Of a stretch of DNA of 64,000 bases, positions 63,820 through 64,000 are shown piece by piece. A program made the position numbers and the translations under genes. Positions within the stretch are counted from its first letter, which is position 1. Every line of letters begins with the position of its first letter. The DNA comes from Ruegeria atlantica (GTDB taxonomy: Bacteria; Pseudomonadota; Alphaproteobacteria; Rhodobacterales; Rhodobacteraceae), in the NCBI RefSeq assembly GCF_013032455.1, contig NZ_WQCF01000007.1, forward strand, positions 1 to 64,000, written 5' to 3'. Below the pieces are notes generated by a model. That model saw only the letters and a program-made list of their open reading frames with translations. It did no database searches and was not told the origin of the DNA.

Positions 63820-64000
63820 TTAGCCGGCCAAAGCAGCCGCTGCTGCCTCGAGTGCACCGCTACCGCGCGGGATGTTCAAAGCGGCCATAGCGGTTTCCAC
63901 GCCTCCTAACATCGCCATTATCATGTGGCCGTTCACGTGGCCCATATGACCGAGGCGAAAGCAAGCATCCCAGTCCTCCATCCCCAACCCGATTCCAAGG
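63820..64000 (-). CDS. Class V aminotransferase, C-terminal fragment
   Basis: A partial gene that enters from the right edge; only the last 60 or so residues are visible. They read GLGMEDWDACFRLGHMGHVN, then MAMLGGVETAMAALNIPRGSGALEAAAAAL, typical of the C-terminus of alanine-glyoxylate or aspartate-glyoxylate (BhcA-type) aminotransferases. TAA at 63820-63822 is the stop. Full assignment needs the missing 5-prime part. Confidence 0.78.
   Translation of the reverse strand, partial: LGIGLGMEDWDACFRLGHMGHVNGHMIMAMLGGVETAMAALNIPRGSGALEAAAAALAG

Overview
The window reads as chromosomal DNA of an alphaproteobacterium, most likely a marine Rhodobacteraceae (roseobacter-group) species. Evidence: the alphaproteobacterial cell-cycle regulator GcrA, a GapR/DUF2312 nucleoid protein, an NDUFA12-type complex I accessory subunit, a TTAA-N7-TTAA CtrA-type box, the order accB-accC-aat // DUF2155-mlaD-NDUFA12, and moderately GC-rich codon use. 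The species cannot be named from the sequence alone. No rRNA operon, phage, plasmid origin or CRISPR array was seen; one tRNA (Thr, anticodon UGU) is present.

Layout. 1-6730: a gene-poor left edge that may start beside an insertion sequence, a repeat-rich autotransporter, a divergent TPR-sulfotransferase, 0.7 kb without genes, and tRNA-Thr. 6.9-11.2 kb: small genes, then a compact persulfide/thiosulfate operon (persulfide dioxygenase, two YeeE/YedE membrane proteins, DUF442 sulfurtransferase) behind a perfect AT-rich palindrome. 11.2-17.9 kb: a minus-strand signalling operon (XRE short-chain acyl regulator, lone receiver, small membrane protein, transporter-fused histidine kinase, FliM/FliN-like protein), with a PAS-LuxR regulator divergent from it. 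18.0-24.3 kb: core genes accBC, aat, mlaD, NDUFA12, ridA, clpX and clpP. 24.6-29.1 kb: a BigR/SqrR-like persulfide-sensing repressor that may control the 9 kb operon, an entericidin lipoprotein, about 1 kb with no gene, and five small secreted or membrane proteins with a duplicated 66-nt element.

29.1-32.7 kb is the most accessory-looking stretch. A SIR2-like protein overlaps the end of lepA, and a stand-alone RNA ligase lies on lepA's other side. 32.8-44.7 kb: housekeeping and stress genes (LysR, tyrosine phosphatase, sirtuin CobB, HdeD, copper chaperone, L28, Hint-domain protein, MeaB, HrpB, Nudix, PiT transporter). 44.7-56.8 kb: ketopantoate reductase-like protein, pirin, PhyH, a Tat-exported intradiol-dioxygenase-like protein with a haem membrane protein, argD-argF, an ABC-2 permease, gcrA, DUF2235 and a CoxL form II-like molybdoenzyme. 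56.9-64 kb: valS, BenE, DUF1992, crotonase, a HisC-like aminotransferase and the C-terminus of a class V aminotransferase.

Two themes link separated parts. One is sulfane-sulfur sensing: the regulator at 24.6 kb and the operon at 9.0 kb. The other is post-transcriptional: an identical 24-nt element sits directly at the stop codons of both argD and valS and is followed by a GC-rich hairpin in each case. The best candidate for an undescribed or defence-type function is the SIR2-like gene joined to lepA, possibly together with the nearby RNA ligase.
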